From contig JAJFIC010000108.1 in the NCBI GenBank assembly GCA_021775315.1, forward strand, positions 1 through 40,834: a stretch of DNA of 40,834 nucleotides, given 5' to 3'. This stretch comes from Paracoccaceae bacterium (lineage in GTDB: Bacteria > Pseudomonadota > Alphaproteobacteria > Rhodobacterales > Rhodobacteraceae). Of this stretch, positions 1 to 8,486 are shown piece by piece. The position numbers and the translations under genes were made by a program. The notes beneath the pieces were generated by a model. It searched no databases. It saw nothing but the letters and a program-made list of their open reading frames with translations, and was not told the origin of the DNA. Position 1 is the stretch's first letter; every line of letters starts with the position of its first letter.

Positions 1-406
1 TTTCTTCGGGAAAACCGTCAAGCAGGCTTTGGCAAAAATCGCGGCACAACGCGGTGTCGATCAGGGTTGGCACGCGCGCCTCACGAAACACCGCGCGGTC
101 TGACGCGCCGGTCATCAATTCCACCAAGGCATTGATTAATAATCCGTCAAGACACAGCAACCCCTTGCGCCCTTCCGGCGTGTCCACCACCACCTGCAAG
201 CCCGGCGCTGGCGCCATTTCCAAAAGGCTTTGCAACGACTGATCTGTTTGCACAAGATCATCAATGCTGGCATCGACATCAAACATCTGTCGCGCCGTTT
301 TGCCAAGTGCGACGTCCAGACACAACCCGGCCTGCGACTGGGTGGGGACCGCTGCCCCCCCAATCGGTCTTAACATTTTCTGAAGGGTAGCGGCCCCGTT
401 ATCCAT
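1..406 (-). CDS. FliM/SpoA-like flagellar motor switch family protein (3' end outside window)
   Basis: The reading frame is open on the minus strand from an ATG at 406 to the window edge, about 135 residues with no stop. AGG lies 5 nt ahead of the start. The residues include a conserved-looking block (VVVDTPEGRKGLLCLDGLLI, then a helix reading NALVELMTG) followed by VPTLIDTALCRDFCQSLL. This resembles the N-terminal half of Rhodobacterales FliM/FliN-type C-ring proteins, whose SpoA domain would lie beyond the edge. I infer a role in flagellar motor switching or an export C-ring, but the diagnostic domain is not visible. No other flagellar gene is in the window. The family call is by resemblance only. 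Confidence 0.5.
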   Translation of the reverse strand, partial: MDNGAATLQKMLRPIGGAAVPTQSQAGLCLDVALGKTARQMFDVDASIDDLVQTDQSLQSLLEMAPAPGLQVVVDTPEGRKGLLCLDGLLINALVELMTGASDRAVFREARVPTLIDTALCRDFCQSLLDGFPEE

Positions 407-525
407 TCAAACCTGACCAATATATCGGTGTTTCAGATCAGATTTTAACGCCAAGGGGTTTACCAAAAGATTTATCAACCGCGCCAAACGACTGGTTTTT
501 CCGCATTTTTTTACGCCAGCATCAC

Positions 526-3198
526 TTAGGCGCGCGGAATAATTACCCTGAATGTCGCGCCAGTGCCACCTGGCAGATATTCAATCGACCCGCCGAGATT
601 GCGCATAATTTCACGGCTAATCGCCAAACCCAAACCGGCGCTGCCCGCAGCCGAAGCATCTGACAGGCGAGAGAATTTTTCAAACACGATTTCGCGGTGC
701 TTTTCGGCGATCCCACTGCCATTGTCCATGAAATCCAACACAATATCACCAACCCTCTGGGTCACTTTGATCCGCAATTCAGGGGCCGGGGCATCGCAAT
801 ATTTGCGCGTGTTGGACACCAGATTGATGAACACCTGCGTCAGGCGATCAAGGTCGGTTGTCAGGTCGACGTTTTCGGCCCTGAGGTTACGGCGGATCGA
901 CAGTTCAAGCCCGCTGACATGGCTTGAAGCCGAAATCGCGCGATCTATCAGCCCGGACAGGCGGCCTTTTTCGCGTTTCAGCGTCACCTGCCCGTTTTCC
1001 AACACGCTAAGGTCAAGGATTTCGTCCAGCAATCTGGTCAGGCGAATGCTTTCCTCAGCGATGATTGACGAGTATTTTTTCGACTGCTCTTGGGTCAAAT
1101 CCTCGCCTTCGCGCAGGATTTCCGAGAACGACCGGATCGAGGTCATGGGCGTGCGCAATTCATGGCTGACCTGGCTAAGAAAGCCGTCTTTCTGGATGCT
1201 CAGCTCGGTCAATTTCTCGTTGACCGTTTGTAATTCCCGCGCGGTCTGGGACAACTCGCGCGACTTTGCCTCAAGTTGTACGGAATGTTCCATAATCTGT
1301 GCCGTCTCGTCCGCCACAGCGATCAGATCTTCGACCGTTAAGGTGCTGCCACCGGTGATCTGTCCGACCATCGCATGTGCGGTCGCGGCCCCAACGGTTC
1401 CGGCCAATTCGCGTTCCAGCCTTGCGACGAAATCCCTTGTCGGGTCTGGCGTATCCGTTGTCTTGCCCTGCTCGTGCGCCGCACTGCGAAACATGGCCGA
1501 GGCGGTTTGACTGCCCATAATCCGCTGGGCCATCACCAGCAAGTCATTGGTGGCCACAGACATCGACGCGGCAGGCCCCTGCCCTGAAGAATGCTCAAAC
1601 ACATTGACGAATTGCACACCTTGCAACCGCTCAAGCGGCGACGGGAAGGTGACCAGGGAAACAACCAGAAACAGGGACGCGTTGACGCCCATGCTCCAGA
1701 CCAGCGCGTGTACCAGCGGGTCCATGTCCACCATGCCAAACAGGGCGCGGGGTTTCAGCATCTCGATGCCAAACGGGCCGTGGGTCAAAACATCAATCGA
1801 CATCAACCAACCGCCCTCAAAACTCGGCAGGAACAGCGTGTAGACCCACAGGAAAAAGCCCGCCGACAACCCGGCAATCGCACCCCGCCTTGTGGCCCCG
1901 CGCCAGAACAACCCACCCAGCAACGCTGGCAACACCTGCGCCACCCCGGTAAAAGCGATCAACCCAATGGACGCCAGCGCCGAAGTGCCGCCGGTAAAGC
2001 GGAAATAGCCATAGCCAAGCGCCAGAATCGCGGCGATGCTGATCCGGCGCGACTGCATCAGGATCACCCGCACATCGCCGGATAATTCCGCATTTTCGCG
2101 GCGCAGATACAGCCAAACCGGCAGCACGATGTGATTTGAAACCATTGTCGACAAAGCAATTGCCGCGACAATCACCATGGATGTTGCCGACGAAAAACCG
2201 CCCAAAAACACCAGCATCGCCAGAAATTCCTGATTATGGGCAATTGGCAAGGTCAGCACGAACAGATCGGGGTTTGACCCTGCGGGCAGTTCGGCCAGCC
2301 CCATGACGGCGATGGGCAGCACAAACAGGCTCATCAGAAACAGATAAAGCGGAAAGGCCCAACTGGCCGTCGCCAGATGGCTTTCGTTTGAATTTTCCAC
2401 CACGGTGACCTGAAACATCCGTGGCAGGCAGATAATTGCCGCGGCTGACAGAAACATCAGGGTGATCCAGCGGCTACCGCGTGCGCTTTCCATGTTGATA
2501 TTAGCGGTCTCAATCCGGCTGAGGATGTCGCTTGGCCCATCAGCAACCCCCCAAACGACGAAAACACCGACGGCCAAAAGCGCGATCAGTTTAACAATCG
2601 CCTCGACCGCGATGGCCATAACAACACCGGGATGTTGTTCATTTGCGTCTAGGTTTCGCGTGCCAAACAGAATGGTGAACACGGCCAGACCAGCAGCCAG
2701 CCAAAAGGCGGTGACCGAAATGTCCGGCGTTGCACCGCCTACGTCAAAGCTGGTGGTGAACACCGAAAAACTAAGGGCGACGGATTGCAGTTGCAGGGCG
2801 ATATAGGGCGTTGAACCCACAACCGCCAACAAGGTGACGATGACCGCCAGCATTGCGCTTTTGCCATAGCGTGATGACAAAAGGTCAGCGATAGAGGTGA
2901 TACGCTGGGTGCGCCCAATGCGGACGAGTTTTCGCAAAAACCACCACCAGCCAACAAACACCAGCGTCGGCCCAAGATAGATCGCCATAAATTCCAGACC
3001 GTTGCGAACGGCCGAGCCAACGGCGCCGTAAAATGTCCAGGCGGTTGAATAAATTGACAGCGACAAGGTGTAGACAAGCGGCGAACGCAGCCAGCCAAGA
3101 TGCCCGCGCTTTGTCTGCCGGTCGGCCATAAACGCGACGCCAAACAAAAAGCTGACATAAAGTGTCGCGACAAGAACGAGGATATTGAACGACAGCAT
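526..3198 (-). CDS. Sensor histidine kinase with N-terminal sodium:solute symporter domain (CbrA/CrbS-like)
   Basis: The protein has 890 residues. Residues 1 to about 560 form a polytopic SLC5/SSS symporter-like domain with many membrane segments. A STAC-like linker and a coiled coil follow (about 580-670). Next come a HisKA domain with phospho-accepting His679 (SHELRTPMTS) and a HATPase domain with N (INLVSNTRKY), G1 (DNGSGI) and G2 (AGLGLAIS) boxes. It has no receiver domain. I chose ATG 3198 because GGGAG lies 8 nt ahead; a longer frame to 3255 lacks such a site. Related kinases (CbrA, CrbS) couple sensing of a small solute or central carbon state to gene expression; whether this one transports anything is unknown. 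It is the third gene of a row with the receiver protein and the small membrane protein upstream. The ligand cannot be read from sequence. Confidence 0.9.
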   Translation of the reverse strand: MLSFNILVLVATLYVSFLFGVAFMADRQTKRGHLGWLRSPLVYTLSLSIYSTAWTFYGAVGSAVRNGLEFMAIYLGPTLVFVGWWWFLRKLVRIGRTQRITSIADLLSSRYGKSAMLAVIVTLLAVVGSTPYIALQLQSVALSFSVFTTSFDVGGATPDISVTAFWLAAGLAVFTILFGTRNLDANEQHPGVVMAIAVEAIVKLIALLAVGVFVVWGVADGPSDILSRIETANINMESARGSRWITLMFLSAAAIICLPRMFQVTVVENSNESHLATASWAFPLYLFLMSLFVLPIAVMGLAELPAGSNPDLFVLTLPIAHNQEFLAMLVFLGGFSSATSMVIVAAIALSTMVSNHIVLPVWLYLRRENAELSGDVRVILMQSRRISIAAILALGYGYFRFTGGTSALASIGLIAFTGVAQVLPALLGGLFWRGATRRGAIAGLSAGFFLWVYTLFLPSFEGGWLMSIDVLTHGPFGIEMLKPRALFGMVDMDPLVHALVWSMGVNASLFLVVSLVTFPSPLERLQGVQFVNVFEHSSGQGPAASMSVATNDLLVMAQRIMGSQTASAMFRSAAHEQGKTTDTPDPTRDFVARLERELAGTVGAATAHAMVGQITGGSTLTVEDLIAVADETAQIMEHSVQLEAKSRELSQTARELQTVNEKLTELSIQKDGFLSQVSHELRTPMTSIRSFSEILREGEDLTQEQSKKYSSIIAEESIRLTRLLDEILDLSVLENGQVTLKREKGRLSGLIDRAISASSHVSGLELSIRRNLRAENVDLTTDLDRLTQVFINLVSNTRKYCDAPAPELRIKVTQRVGDIVLDFMDNGSGIAEKHREIVFEKFSRLSDASAAGSAGLGLAISREIMRNLGGSIEYLPGGTGATFRVIIPRA

Positions 3199-3209
3199 CC
3201 GGCAGCTCC

Positions 3210-3491
3210 CTAACCCGAGCGGGCCGAACCGGCATTTGCGGCCCCGCGCAACCACCGCGACAAAATAAGGGCCGCCACGATCAGCACCAGCCAGACCACA
3301 AACAGATAAATCCCCAACGGCGTGGCGTTTTGGCTGCCAACAGGGGCCGCGTCACTGGCGATAAAGAAAAACGGTAGCGGAAATAACAACACCGCCGCCC
3401 CCAGCAAAGGCAGCAGTTTCGCCGCATCGATCAGGCGTTTCAGGCGATAGCTTTTGAGATCCAGAAATCGAGGGGAATCCGGTACGCTCAT
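3210..3491 (-). CDS. Small two-helix membrane protein of the symporter-kinase operon
   Basis: The protein has 93 residues and two predicted membrane segments (about 26-46 and 60-80) joined by a short polar loop, with a basic N-terminus. Its ATG overlaps the stop of the upstream receiver gene by 4 nt (ATGA), and its stop lies 11 nt before the symporter-kinase start, so the three genes should be co-translated. I do not recognise a named family. The position recalls the small membrane subunits that accompany some SSS transporters (DUF4212 type), so a partner role for the kinase's membrane domain is plausible but is inference only. Confidence 0.7.
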   Translation of the reverse strand: MSVPDSPRFLDLKSYRLKRLIDAAKLLPLLGAAVLLFPLPFFFIASDAAPVGSQNATPLGIYLFVVWLVLIVAALILSRWLRGAANAGSARSG

Positions 3492-3853
3492 GACGCCAAA
3501 GCGCGCACTGCGTCCAGCATTTCAGCATTGGAAAACGGCTTGGTCATGTAATGGCTTGCGCCGAATTGTTCAGCCGCTTCACGATCTTTCGACTGCCCCT
3601 TGGCCGTCAGCATCAATACCGGAAGGGCCTTTGTACCATCGGCTCCGCGCAATTCCTGCAAAATCTCAAACCCACTGCGACCGGGTAACATAACGTCAAG
3701 AATGACCAAATCGGGGGTCGCTGAATTCACCCGCTCAACAGCACTGGTGCCGTCGGAATGCGAGGTCACGCTCCACCCGTCCTGATGCAAAATATAGGTG
3801 ATCGCTTCGATGATATTCGGCTCATCTTCGATCAGAAGGACATGTTTGCCCAT
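3488..3853 (-). CDS. Single-domain response regulator (receiver only)
   Basis: The protein has 121 residues and consists only of a CheY-like receiver: acidic pair E9/D10, phospho-acceptor Asp53 (ILDVMLPG), Thr83 (MLTAKG) and Lys105 (MTKPF). It has no DNA-binding output domain, so it probably acts by protein contact or as a phosphorelay intermediate. I chose ATG 3853 because GGGGGAAG lies 7 nt ahead; an in-frame GTG at 3859 is only 1 nt from that site. It is the first gene of the operon, directly ahead of the small membrane protein and the symporter-kinase, which is its likely phosphodonor. Confidence 0.92.
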   Translation of the reverse strand: MGKHVLLIEDEPNIIEAITYILHQDGWSVTSHSDGTSAVERVNSATPDLVILDVMLPGRSGFEILQELRGADGTKALPVLMLTAKGQSKDREAAEQFGASHYMTKPFSNAEMLDAVRALAS

Positions 3854-3968
3854 CTGCACGCTTCCCCCTTATTTGACTGAGGGGCATCATGTGCGATTAA
3901 GGCGACCTTTGGCAAGGGGCAGCAATGGTTGCGGCTAGCTTTGCGGCGATTTCACTGCTCCTGACGGC

Positions 3969-4466
3969 CTAAACCTCGCCCGGTCCACCTTGCCATTCTT
4001 TCAAAGCGGCATTTGGTTCTGGCTCAACCAGCGGCGCCTGGCCGGGAACCACAAGGGCAATTCCCTGTTCCTTGCGCCGTCCATGATACATTTCGCGCGC
4101 GCCGAAATAAAAGGATACAACTGCACCCAGCAACCACCATAGTGGCTCGGGCACATGGGTAAGCCCTTGCATACGTTGTGAAAAATGTTCCGGCGAAACC
4201 ATTGCATAGACAAACAGCCCTAAAGTTCCGATCGCCAGCGCCGGGCGCGGCAAGCGGTTCAGCCCATTGACGAACCGATCAAACCAGCCGTCACGCGGGA
4301 TCTGAAACTCAAGGCCATGCTGGGCAATTGCAGTCTGAAAGGCGGCTTGGCTTAACACCATTTTTTTCGTCGCGTTGGGGGTAAAAACTTCGGCAACATC
4401 ACTGACAGCCGCGCCAATTTCCGAAACGGCCCCCGACAATCCCAACAATTTTCCAATCAATGCCAT
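3969..4466 (-). CDS. GTA-type holin, 3TM family
   Basis: The protein has 165 residues and resembles the 3TM holins used for release of gene transfer agents (PF11351 type; rcc00556 in Rhodobacter capsulatus). It opens with a hydrophobic segment (MALIGKLLGLSGAVSEIGAA), has one membrane segment at about 75-92 (LAIGTLGLFVYAMV) and another at about 108-122 (LWWLLGAVVSFYFGAREMY), and ends in a charged, proline-rich tail. It would make lesions in the inner membrane that let the endolysin reach the murein. Its start overlaps the endolysin gene by 10 nt, the same endolysin-then-holin order as in R. capsulatus. No capsid or tail gene is nearby, as expected for a release cassette separate from the main GTA cluster. 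Confidence 0.88.
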   Translation of the reverse strand: MALIGKLLGLSGAVSEIGAAVSDVAEVFTPNATKKMVLSQAAFQTAIAQHGLEFQIPRDGWFDRFVNGLNRLPRPALAIGTLGLFVYAMVSPEHFSQRMQGLTHVPEPLWWLLGAVVSFYFGAREMYHGRRKEQGIALVVPGQAPLVEPEPNAALKEWQGGPGEV

Positions 4467-5068
4467 GCGGCGACCCTTTCGTGATGTTCGGCCAACGTGA
4501 AATGAAACCGGGGCGACATGAAAGCCTCGGCCCGGACAATCCAGCCGCCCTTGCCGCCATTGCGGCGACGGGCGAATTTGCGCAGTTTGGGGCGTTTATC
4601 CCCCAGACGGTAATAGTAATTTCGCCGCGCAATGCCATAAGCATCCACCAGATGATCGGGGGCAACACCCGCAGCTTGCTGCGTTGCAAGGATCGTCTGC
4701 GGGCCAATCACGCCATCAACATCGACCTCTAACCCCATGCTACGCAACAGGTTTTGCAAAATCCGAACAGCGCGCGCACCGGCATTGACATACATGTCAA
4801 ACACGCTCGCCTGCAACGGTTCCGGCAGCTTTTCGATGCCAGGGGCCGCAAAATAATGTTGCAGAAAAATCTGTTCAGCATCCTGTGCTGTCAGGGCTTT
4901 AACGTCCCGCACAGTGACCTTGCCATCATTGGTCAAATCCAGCCCAAGACGCCGCATCGTGCCAATGGTGACGCCATGATTGGTCGCGCCCCCGGGATCA
5001 TCCGGGTCGTTCACAAAACCGCCTTCGCGGGCCACAATGTCTTTTGCAATTTGGGTGACGGAAACCAT
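4457..5068 (-). CDS. Holin-associated N-acetylmuramidase (GH108 endolysin), GTA release type
   Basis: The protein has 203 residues with the GH108 signature near the N-terminus: Glu15 in REGGFVND, followed by PDDPGGATNHGVTI. A C-terminal peptidoglycan-binding_3-like part (about 95-180, GARAVRILQN and DGVIGPQT) follows. It should cut murein from the cytoplasmic side after holin opening. No signal peptide is seen, which fits a holin-dependent enzyme. It is the counterpart of rcc00555 of R. capsulatus, which lyses GTA producers. The gene starts 65 nt after ccmE on the same strand. Its GGAG ribosome site lies in the right arm of a hairpin at 5076-5106, which may limit translation. Confidence 0.9.
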   Translation of the reverse strand: MVSVTQIAKDIVAREGGFVNDPDDPGGATNHGVTIGTMRRLGLDLTNDGKVTVRDVKALTAQDAEQIFLQHYFAAPGIEKLPEPLQASVFDMYVNAGARAVRILQNLLRSMGLEVDVDGVIGPQTILATQQAAGVAPDHLVDAYGIARRNYYYRLGDKRPKLRKFARRRNGGKGGWIVRAEAFMSPRFHFTLAEHHERVAAWH

Positions 5069-5075
5069 ATAAACG

Positions 5076-5106
5076 CTCCGGATATCTGCTGAAATGCAGC
5101 CCGGAG
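5076..5106 (-). promoter_or_regulatory. Hairpin overlapping the endolysin ribosome-binding site
   Basis: CTCCGG (5076-5081) and CCGGAG (5101-5106) pair, with an inner CTGC/GCAG stem and a 6-nt loop. On the transcript the downstream arm supplies the GGAG that sits 7 nt ahead of the endolysin ATG at 5068. No T-run follows, so it is a poor terminator for ccmE. It may hide the ribosome site of the lysis gene. The structure is seen; the function is inferred. Confidence 0.4.
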
Positions 5107-5133
5107 AGTCGTCAAAAACGGTTAATAAACTCG

Positions 5134-5586
5134 TTACTCACCGTTCGTTGGTTGGTAAACACCTTGTTCCTTAAGCGCATCTGCCACCTCTTTAGGCATA
5201 TAATCCTCGTCATGTTTTGCAAGGATTTCAGTGGCTTGAAAGGTGTTGTTGACAAGCTTGCCCGTCGCAATCATGCCCTGACCTTCTTTGAAAAGATCGG
5301 GCAGGATGCCTGTATAGCTCACATCCACCGCCGCACCACCATCAGTCACCCGAAACGAGATTGTCTTGCCCTGACCGCGTTTTAGTGAGCCTTCTTCGAC
5401 CAAACCACCAATGCGAAACCGTTCATTCGGTGCCGGCGGCGTTTCGGCCACTTGGCTGGGCGAGCGGAAATAGGAAATGCCGTCTTTCAACGCAATACCA
5501 ATCAACCCGGTCGCCAACGCCAGAAAGACGAAAGCCGCTATAATCAGCTGAATGCGACGCTTCTTTTTCAATCCACCAACGGCCAT
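5134..5586 (-). CDS. ccmE: Cytochrome c maturation protein CcmE (heme chaperone)
   Basis: The protein has 150 residues, normal for CcmE. A basic N-terminus precedes one membrane anchor (about 11-32); a periplasmic beta-barrel OB fold follows. The heme-binding His125 is in the family motif AKHDEDYMP. CcmE receives heme from CcmABCD and passes it to the CcmF/H ligase for attachment to apocytochromes c. The other ccm genes are not in the window. The start lies 7 nt after the argC stop, so it is probably cotranscribed with argC, although the products share no pathway. The GTA lysis pair follows on the same strand. Confidence 0.96.
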   Translation of the reverse strand: MAVGGLKKKRRIQLIIAAFVFLALATGLIGIALKDGISYFRSPSQVAETPPAPNERFRIGGLVEEGSLKRGQGKTISFRVTDGGAAVDVSYTGILPDLFKEGQGMIATGKLVNNTFQATEILAKHDEDYMPKEVADALKEQGVYQPTNGE

Positions 5587-5593
5587 GTGATCC

Positions 5594-6625
5594 TCACGGG
5601 AATAACGGGGCCAGCATCAGCCCCTCGGTTTCGTTTAGCCCCAGCATCAGGTTGGCGTTTTGAATGGCCTGCCCGCTGGAGCCTTTTGTCAGGTTATCAA
5701 GTGCTGAAAACACCATCACACGCCCATCTACACGGTCGGCAATGACACCAAGGTGACAAAAGTTCGAGCCGCGAACATGCCGCGTCGCCGGGGCTTCGCC
5801 CAATGGTAAAACCACGATGAACGGCTCGTCTTTGTACTGTGCAACAAGGGCGGCATGGATCGCCTCGGCTTCGCCTTTGACATAGATCGTCGCCAGAATT
5901 CCGCGATTTTGCGGCAAAAGATGCGGCGCAAAACTGACCCGAACTTCGCGCCCGGCGATTTTGGAAAATTCCTGATCAAATTCCGCCAGATGCCGGTGCT
6001 TGGCGACGTTATAAGCGTGGTAACCTTCGGACACTTCGGAATGCAGCAAGCCTTCTTTAGGGGACCGTCCGGCGCCGGAAACACCGGTTGCCAGATCAAT
6101 GATAATCTCGTCAGGATCAATCACGCCAGCGGCCAGCAGCGGCAAAATTGGAAATTGACCTGTCGCGGCATTACACCCTGTACCGGCAACAAGCCGGGCG
6201 GCGCGGATGTCGTCGCGGTAAAATTCGGTCAGGCCATAAACCGCTTCTTTTTGCAGTTCAAGCGCCACATGTTCGCCCCCATACCATTTTGCGTAAACCG
6301 CTGGATCACGCAGCCGAAAATCCGCAGACAGATCGACGATTTTGACGTTGTCCGGCAATGCCAGAATGACCCGCTGGCTGGTGGCATGCGGCAGCGCACA
6401 GAACACCAGATCAATGCCCGAAAAATCAACGTCTTCAACCTTGCACAGTGTCGGCAAGGACAGATGGCGCAAATGTGGGAAAACGGCAGACATTTCCATG
6501 CCCGCCTTGCGATCAGCGGTGAGGGCGGCAATTTCCATATGCGGATGCGTTGCAATCAAGCGCACAAGTTCGGCGCCCGTATAGCCCGAGGCCCCGAGGA
6601 TGGCGATTTTCTTGATGTTGGACAT
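5594..6625 (-). CDS. argC: N-acetyl-gamma-glutamyl-phosphate reductase
   Basis: The protein has 343 residues. An N-terminal Rossmann fold ([18 protein letters not shown], about 7-24) binds NADPH. Catalytic Cys151 lies in GTGCNAATG, and GVSGAGRS and [10 protein letters not shown] follow. It catalyses the third step of arginine synthesis, reducing N-acetylglutamyl phosphate to the semialdehyde. I chose ATG 6625 because AGGGGA lies about 8 nt ahead; a frame extension to 6682 would overlap the space after murI. The motif differs from the NPGCYPT common elsewhere; I believe this variant is usual in Rhodobacterales. It sits between murI and ccmE on the same strand. Confidence 0.96.
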   Translation of the reverse strand: MSNIKKIAILGASGYTGAELVRLIATHPHMEIAALTADRKAGMEMSAVFPHLRHLSLPTLCKVEDVDFSGIDLVFCALPHATSQRVILALPDNVKIVDLSADFRLRDPAVYAKWYGGEHVALELQKEAVYGLTEFYRDDIRAARLVAGTGCNAATGQFPILPLLAAGVIDPDEIIIDLATGVSGAGRSPKEGLLHSEVSEGYHAYNVAKHRHLAEFDQEFSKIAGREVRVSFAPHLLPQNRGILATIYVKGEAEAIHAALVAQYKDEPFIVVLPLGEAPATRHVRGSNFCHLGVIADRVDGRVMVFSALDNLTKGSSGQAIQNANLMLGLNETEGLMLAPLFP

Positions 6626-6682
6626 AGTTAAAGTCCCCTGTAGGTCACTTTGCGATGTAGGGTGTTTGGTCAGCGAGTTCAA

Positions 6683-7495
6683 TCACGCCGGGGAAAAACT
6701 AATCTCTCGTCGCAAGAACCGCGTTGCCTGATCTGACACAGAAACCGGATCACCCGTGGTCAGGAATTCCGAGGCCTCGCCCGCGCCAAACATATCAGGA
6801 TGCCGTTTCAGGTAATCTTCCAGACTTTTGGCGACCAGTTTGCCCTGCGAAAAAACCTTGACGCCCTCGCCCAGTGCCGCCTGAAACTCATCCGCCATCA
6901 GCGGATAATGCGTGCATCCCAAAATCGCGGCCTCGGGCTTTGGCATCCGGCGTTGCAACGCATCCACATGGCTGCGCACCAGCGCGCCTGACAGGATCAG
7001 ATCACCGTCTTCCAAGGCGTCAACCAAGCCGCCGCAGGGTTGTGCCTCGACGTCGACACCAATGGCGCGAAAGGATAATTCGCGCTGAAAGGCCCGGCTG
7101 GCAACTGTGGAAGGTGTCGCAAATAACGCCACATGTTTCACGTCCACTTCGCGCGGCGCGGAATTGTCGCCCCATTGGCGTTCCGTCAGGGCCTCGATCA
7201 GTGGAACGAAAACGCCCAGCACACGCTTGCCCTCGGGAATCCAGCCTTCCTGCATACGCCGCAGCGCAGTGGCCGAGGCCGTGTTACACGCCAGAATGAC
7301 CAGATCACAGCCCGCGTCAAACAGGCGGGAAACGCCCGTGCAGGTCAGATCATAAATATCATCTGCGTCGCGCACCCCATAAGGCGCGTGCGCGTTATCA
7401 CCGAAATATACCAGTGGTAAATCCGGCATCAGATCATGGATTTCACGATAAACCGTCAGCCCGCCAAGGCCAGAATCAAAAACACCAACTGCCAT
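6683..7495 (-). CDS. murI: Glutamate racemase
   Basis: The protein has 270 residues. [10 protein letters not shown] opens the protein. The two catalytic cysteines are visible: Cys70 in LACNTAS and Cys194 in GCTHYP. It interconverts L- and D-glutamate and supplies D-Glu for the second residue of the murein peptide in the cytoplasm. It begins 12 nt after the acyltransferase stop and ends 57 nt before argC, in a same-strand row. Length and motifs are ordinary. Confidence 0.96.
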   Translation of the reverse strand: MAVGVFDSGLGGLTVYREIHDLMPDLPLVYFGDNAHAPYGVRDADDIYDLTCTGVSRLFDAGCDLVILACNTASATALRRMQEGWIPEGKRVLGVFVPLIEALTERQWGDNSAPREVDVKHVALFATPSTVASRAFQRELSFRAIGVDVEAQPCGGLVDALEDGDLILSGALVRSHVDALQRRMPKPEAAILGCTHYPLMADEFQAALGEGVKVFSQGKLVAKSLEDYLKRHPDMFGAGEASEFLTTGDPVSVSDQATRFLRREISFSPA

Positions 7496-7507
7496 CAGAT
7501 TGCCCGC

Positions 7508-8368
7508 TTAAAAATCATACCCGTATTCCTTGGTATTGATTGGTTTTGATGACAGGTTATAGGTCTTTTCCCGCAGGAAATCCATCATCGCAACCGGGTC
7601 TTTCGCATAAGTTGATAATGCCGCCTGATCCAACGGATCGCCTATGGCCACACGAACCGGGCGATTGATCCGACGTTTGAATTCATTGATCAGCAACGCT
7701 GTGCGCATTGTCCGGTTAAGCCGCCCAAAAATCTGAAACCGGCGCGAATTATGCCCTTCAAAAAACACTGGCACCACCGTGGCCCCGGATCTGGCGATCA
7801 TCTTGGCGGTAAATGTGCGCCAAGCCGGATCCATCGGAAAACCGAACATGCGACGCGGCGACGAGACTGAGCCGCCGGGAAACACACCGACAGCGCCATT
7901 TTGTTGCAGATAGGCCAGCGCATCCCGCCGGGTTTGCAGGTTCAGCGCCATGGCATCGCGGGTATCATCAAAACTGATCGGCAGAATGCTGTCGTTGATA
8001 TCTTCGGCTTTGGCAAAAACCTTATGCGCAAGGATACGGAAATCACCACGGGTTCGCGACATGATCTGCCCCAGCATCAATCCGTCCAGAATGCCGTAAG
8101 GATGGTTGGCCAAAATCACGACCGGGCCGGTTTTCGGGATGCTGTCAAGCGAGCCCGAGATCACATCAAGGCTGATCTGATACCGATCCGGCACCACGTC
8201 CCAGAAATTACCACCCTTTGCGACCTCAATGTCATAGCCGCGCGCCTTGCGGATAAGCTTTAGCCGACCGGTGGCATTTTCCACGGTGCGGATCAACAAA
8301 CGGCCACGTCTGGTTCTTGCGGTAATGGCGTACGAGATTTCGCGGGTCGCGGAAAAATGCTTGCCCAT
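7508..8368 (-). CDS. Lysophospholipid acyltransferase family protein (PlsC-like)
   Basis: The protein has 286 residues with acyltransferase block 1 as ANHPYGILDG (His89, Asp95), a later GVFPGGSVSSPRR block with the substrate-binding FPGG, and a hydrophobic strand preceding each. It should transfer an acyl group to a glycerolipid or lyso-lipid at the inner membrane. There are five residues between His and Asp rather than the four of the usual HX4D. This suggests the branch that includes ornithine-lipid or hemolysin-like acyltransferases, not classical PlsC. It is the first gene of the row leading into murI, 12 nt away. The ribosome site is weak. The substrate is not determined. Confidence 0.82.
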   Translation of the reverse strand: MGKHFSATREISYAITARTRRGRLLIRTVENATGRLKLIRKARGYDIEVAKGGNFWDVVPDRYQISLDVISGSLDSIPKTGPVVILANHPYGILDGLMLGQIMSRTRGDFRILAHKVFAKAEDINDSILPISFDDTRDAMALNLQTRRDALAYLQQNGAVGVFPGGSVSSPRRMFGFPMDPAWRTFTAKMIARSGATVVPVFFEGHNSRRFQIFGRLNRTMRTALLINEFKRRINRPVRVAIGDPLDQAALSTYAKDPVAMMDFLREKTYNLSSKPINTKEYGYDF

Positions 8369-8431
8369 AGATGAGAATTTCCAATTGATGATGCAGCCTG
8401 TCGCCTGACTTAGTGCAGAACGCGTTCAATA

Positions 8432-8472
8432 GCCAGCCCCTTAGATGCACCATTAGGCCAAGTGGGGCTGGC
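8432..8472 (-). terminator. Inverted repeat downstream of tryptophanase
   Basis: GCCAGCCCC (8432-8440) and GGGGCTGGC (8464-8472) form a perfect 9-bp stem around a 23-nt loop, starting 15 nt past the tnaA stop. There is no clear T-run, so it may act as a processing or weak termination site. Confidence 0.4.
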
Positions 8473-8486
8473 CATCATGGGCGTTT

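Noticed and set aside
3969-5068. Prophage remnant
   Set aside because: Only endolysin and holin are present, in the exact order of the GTA release pair, with no integrase, capsid or tail genes nearby.
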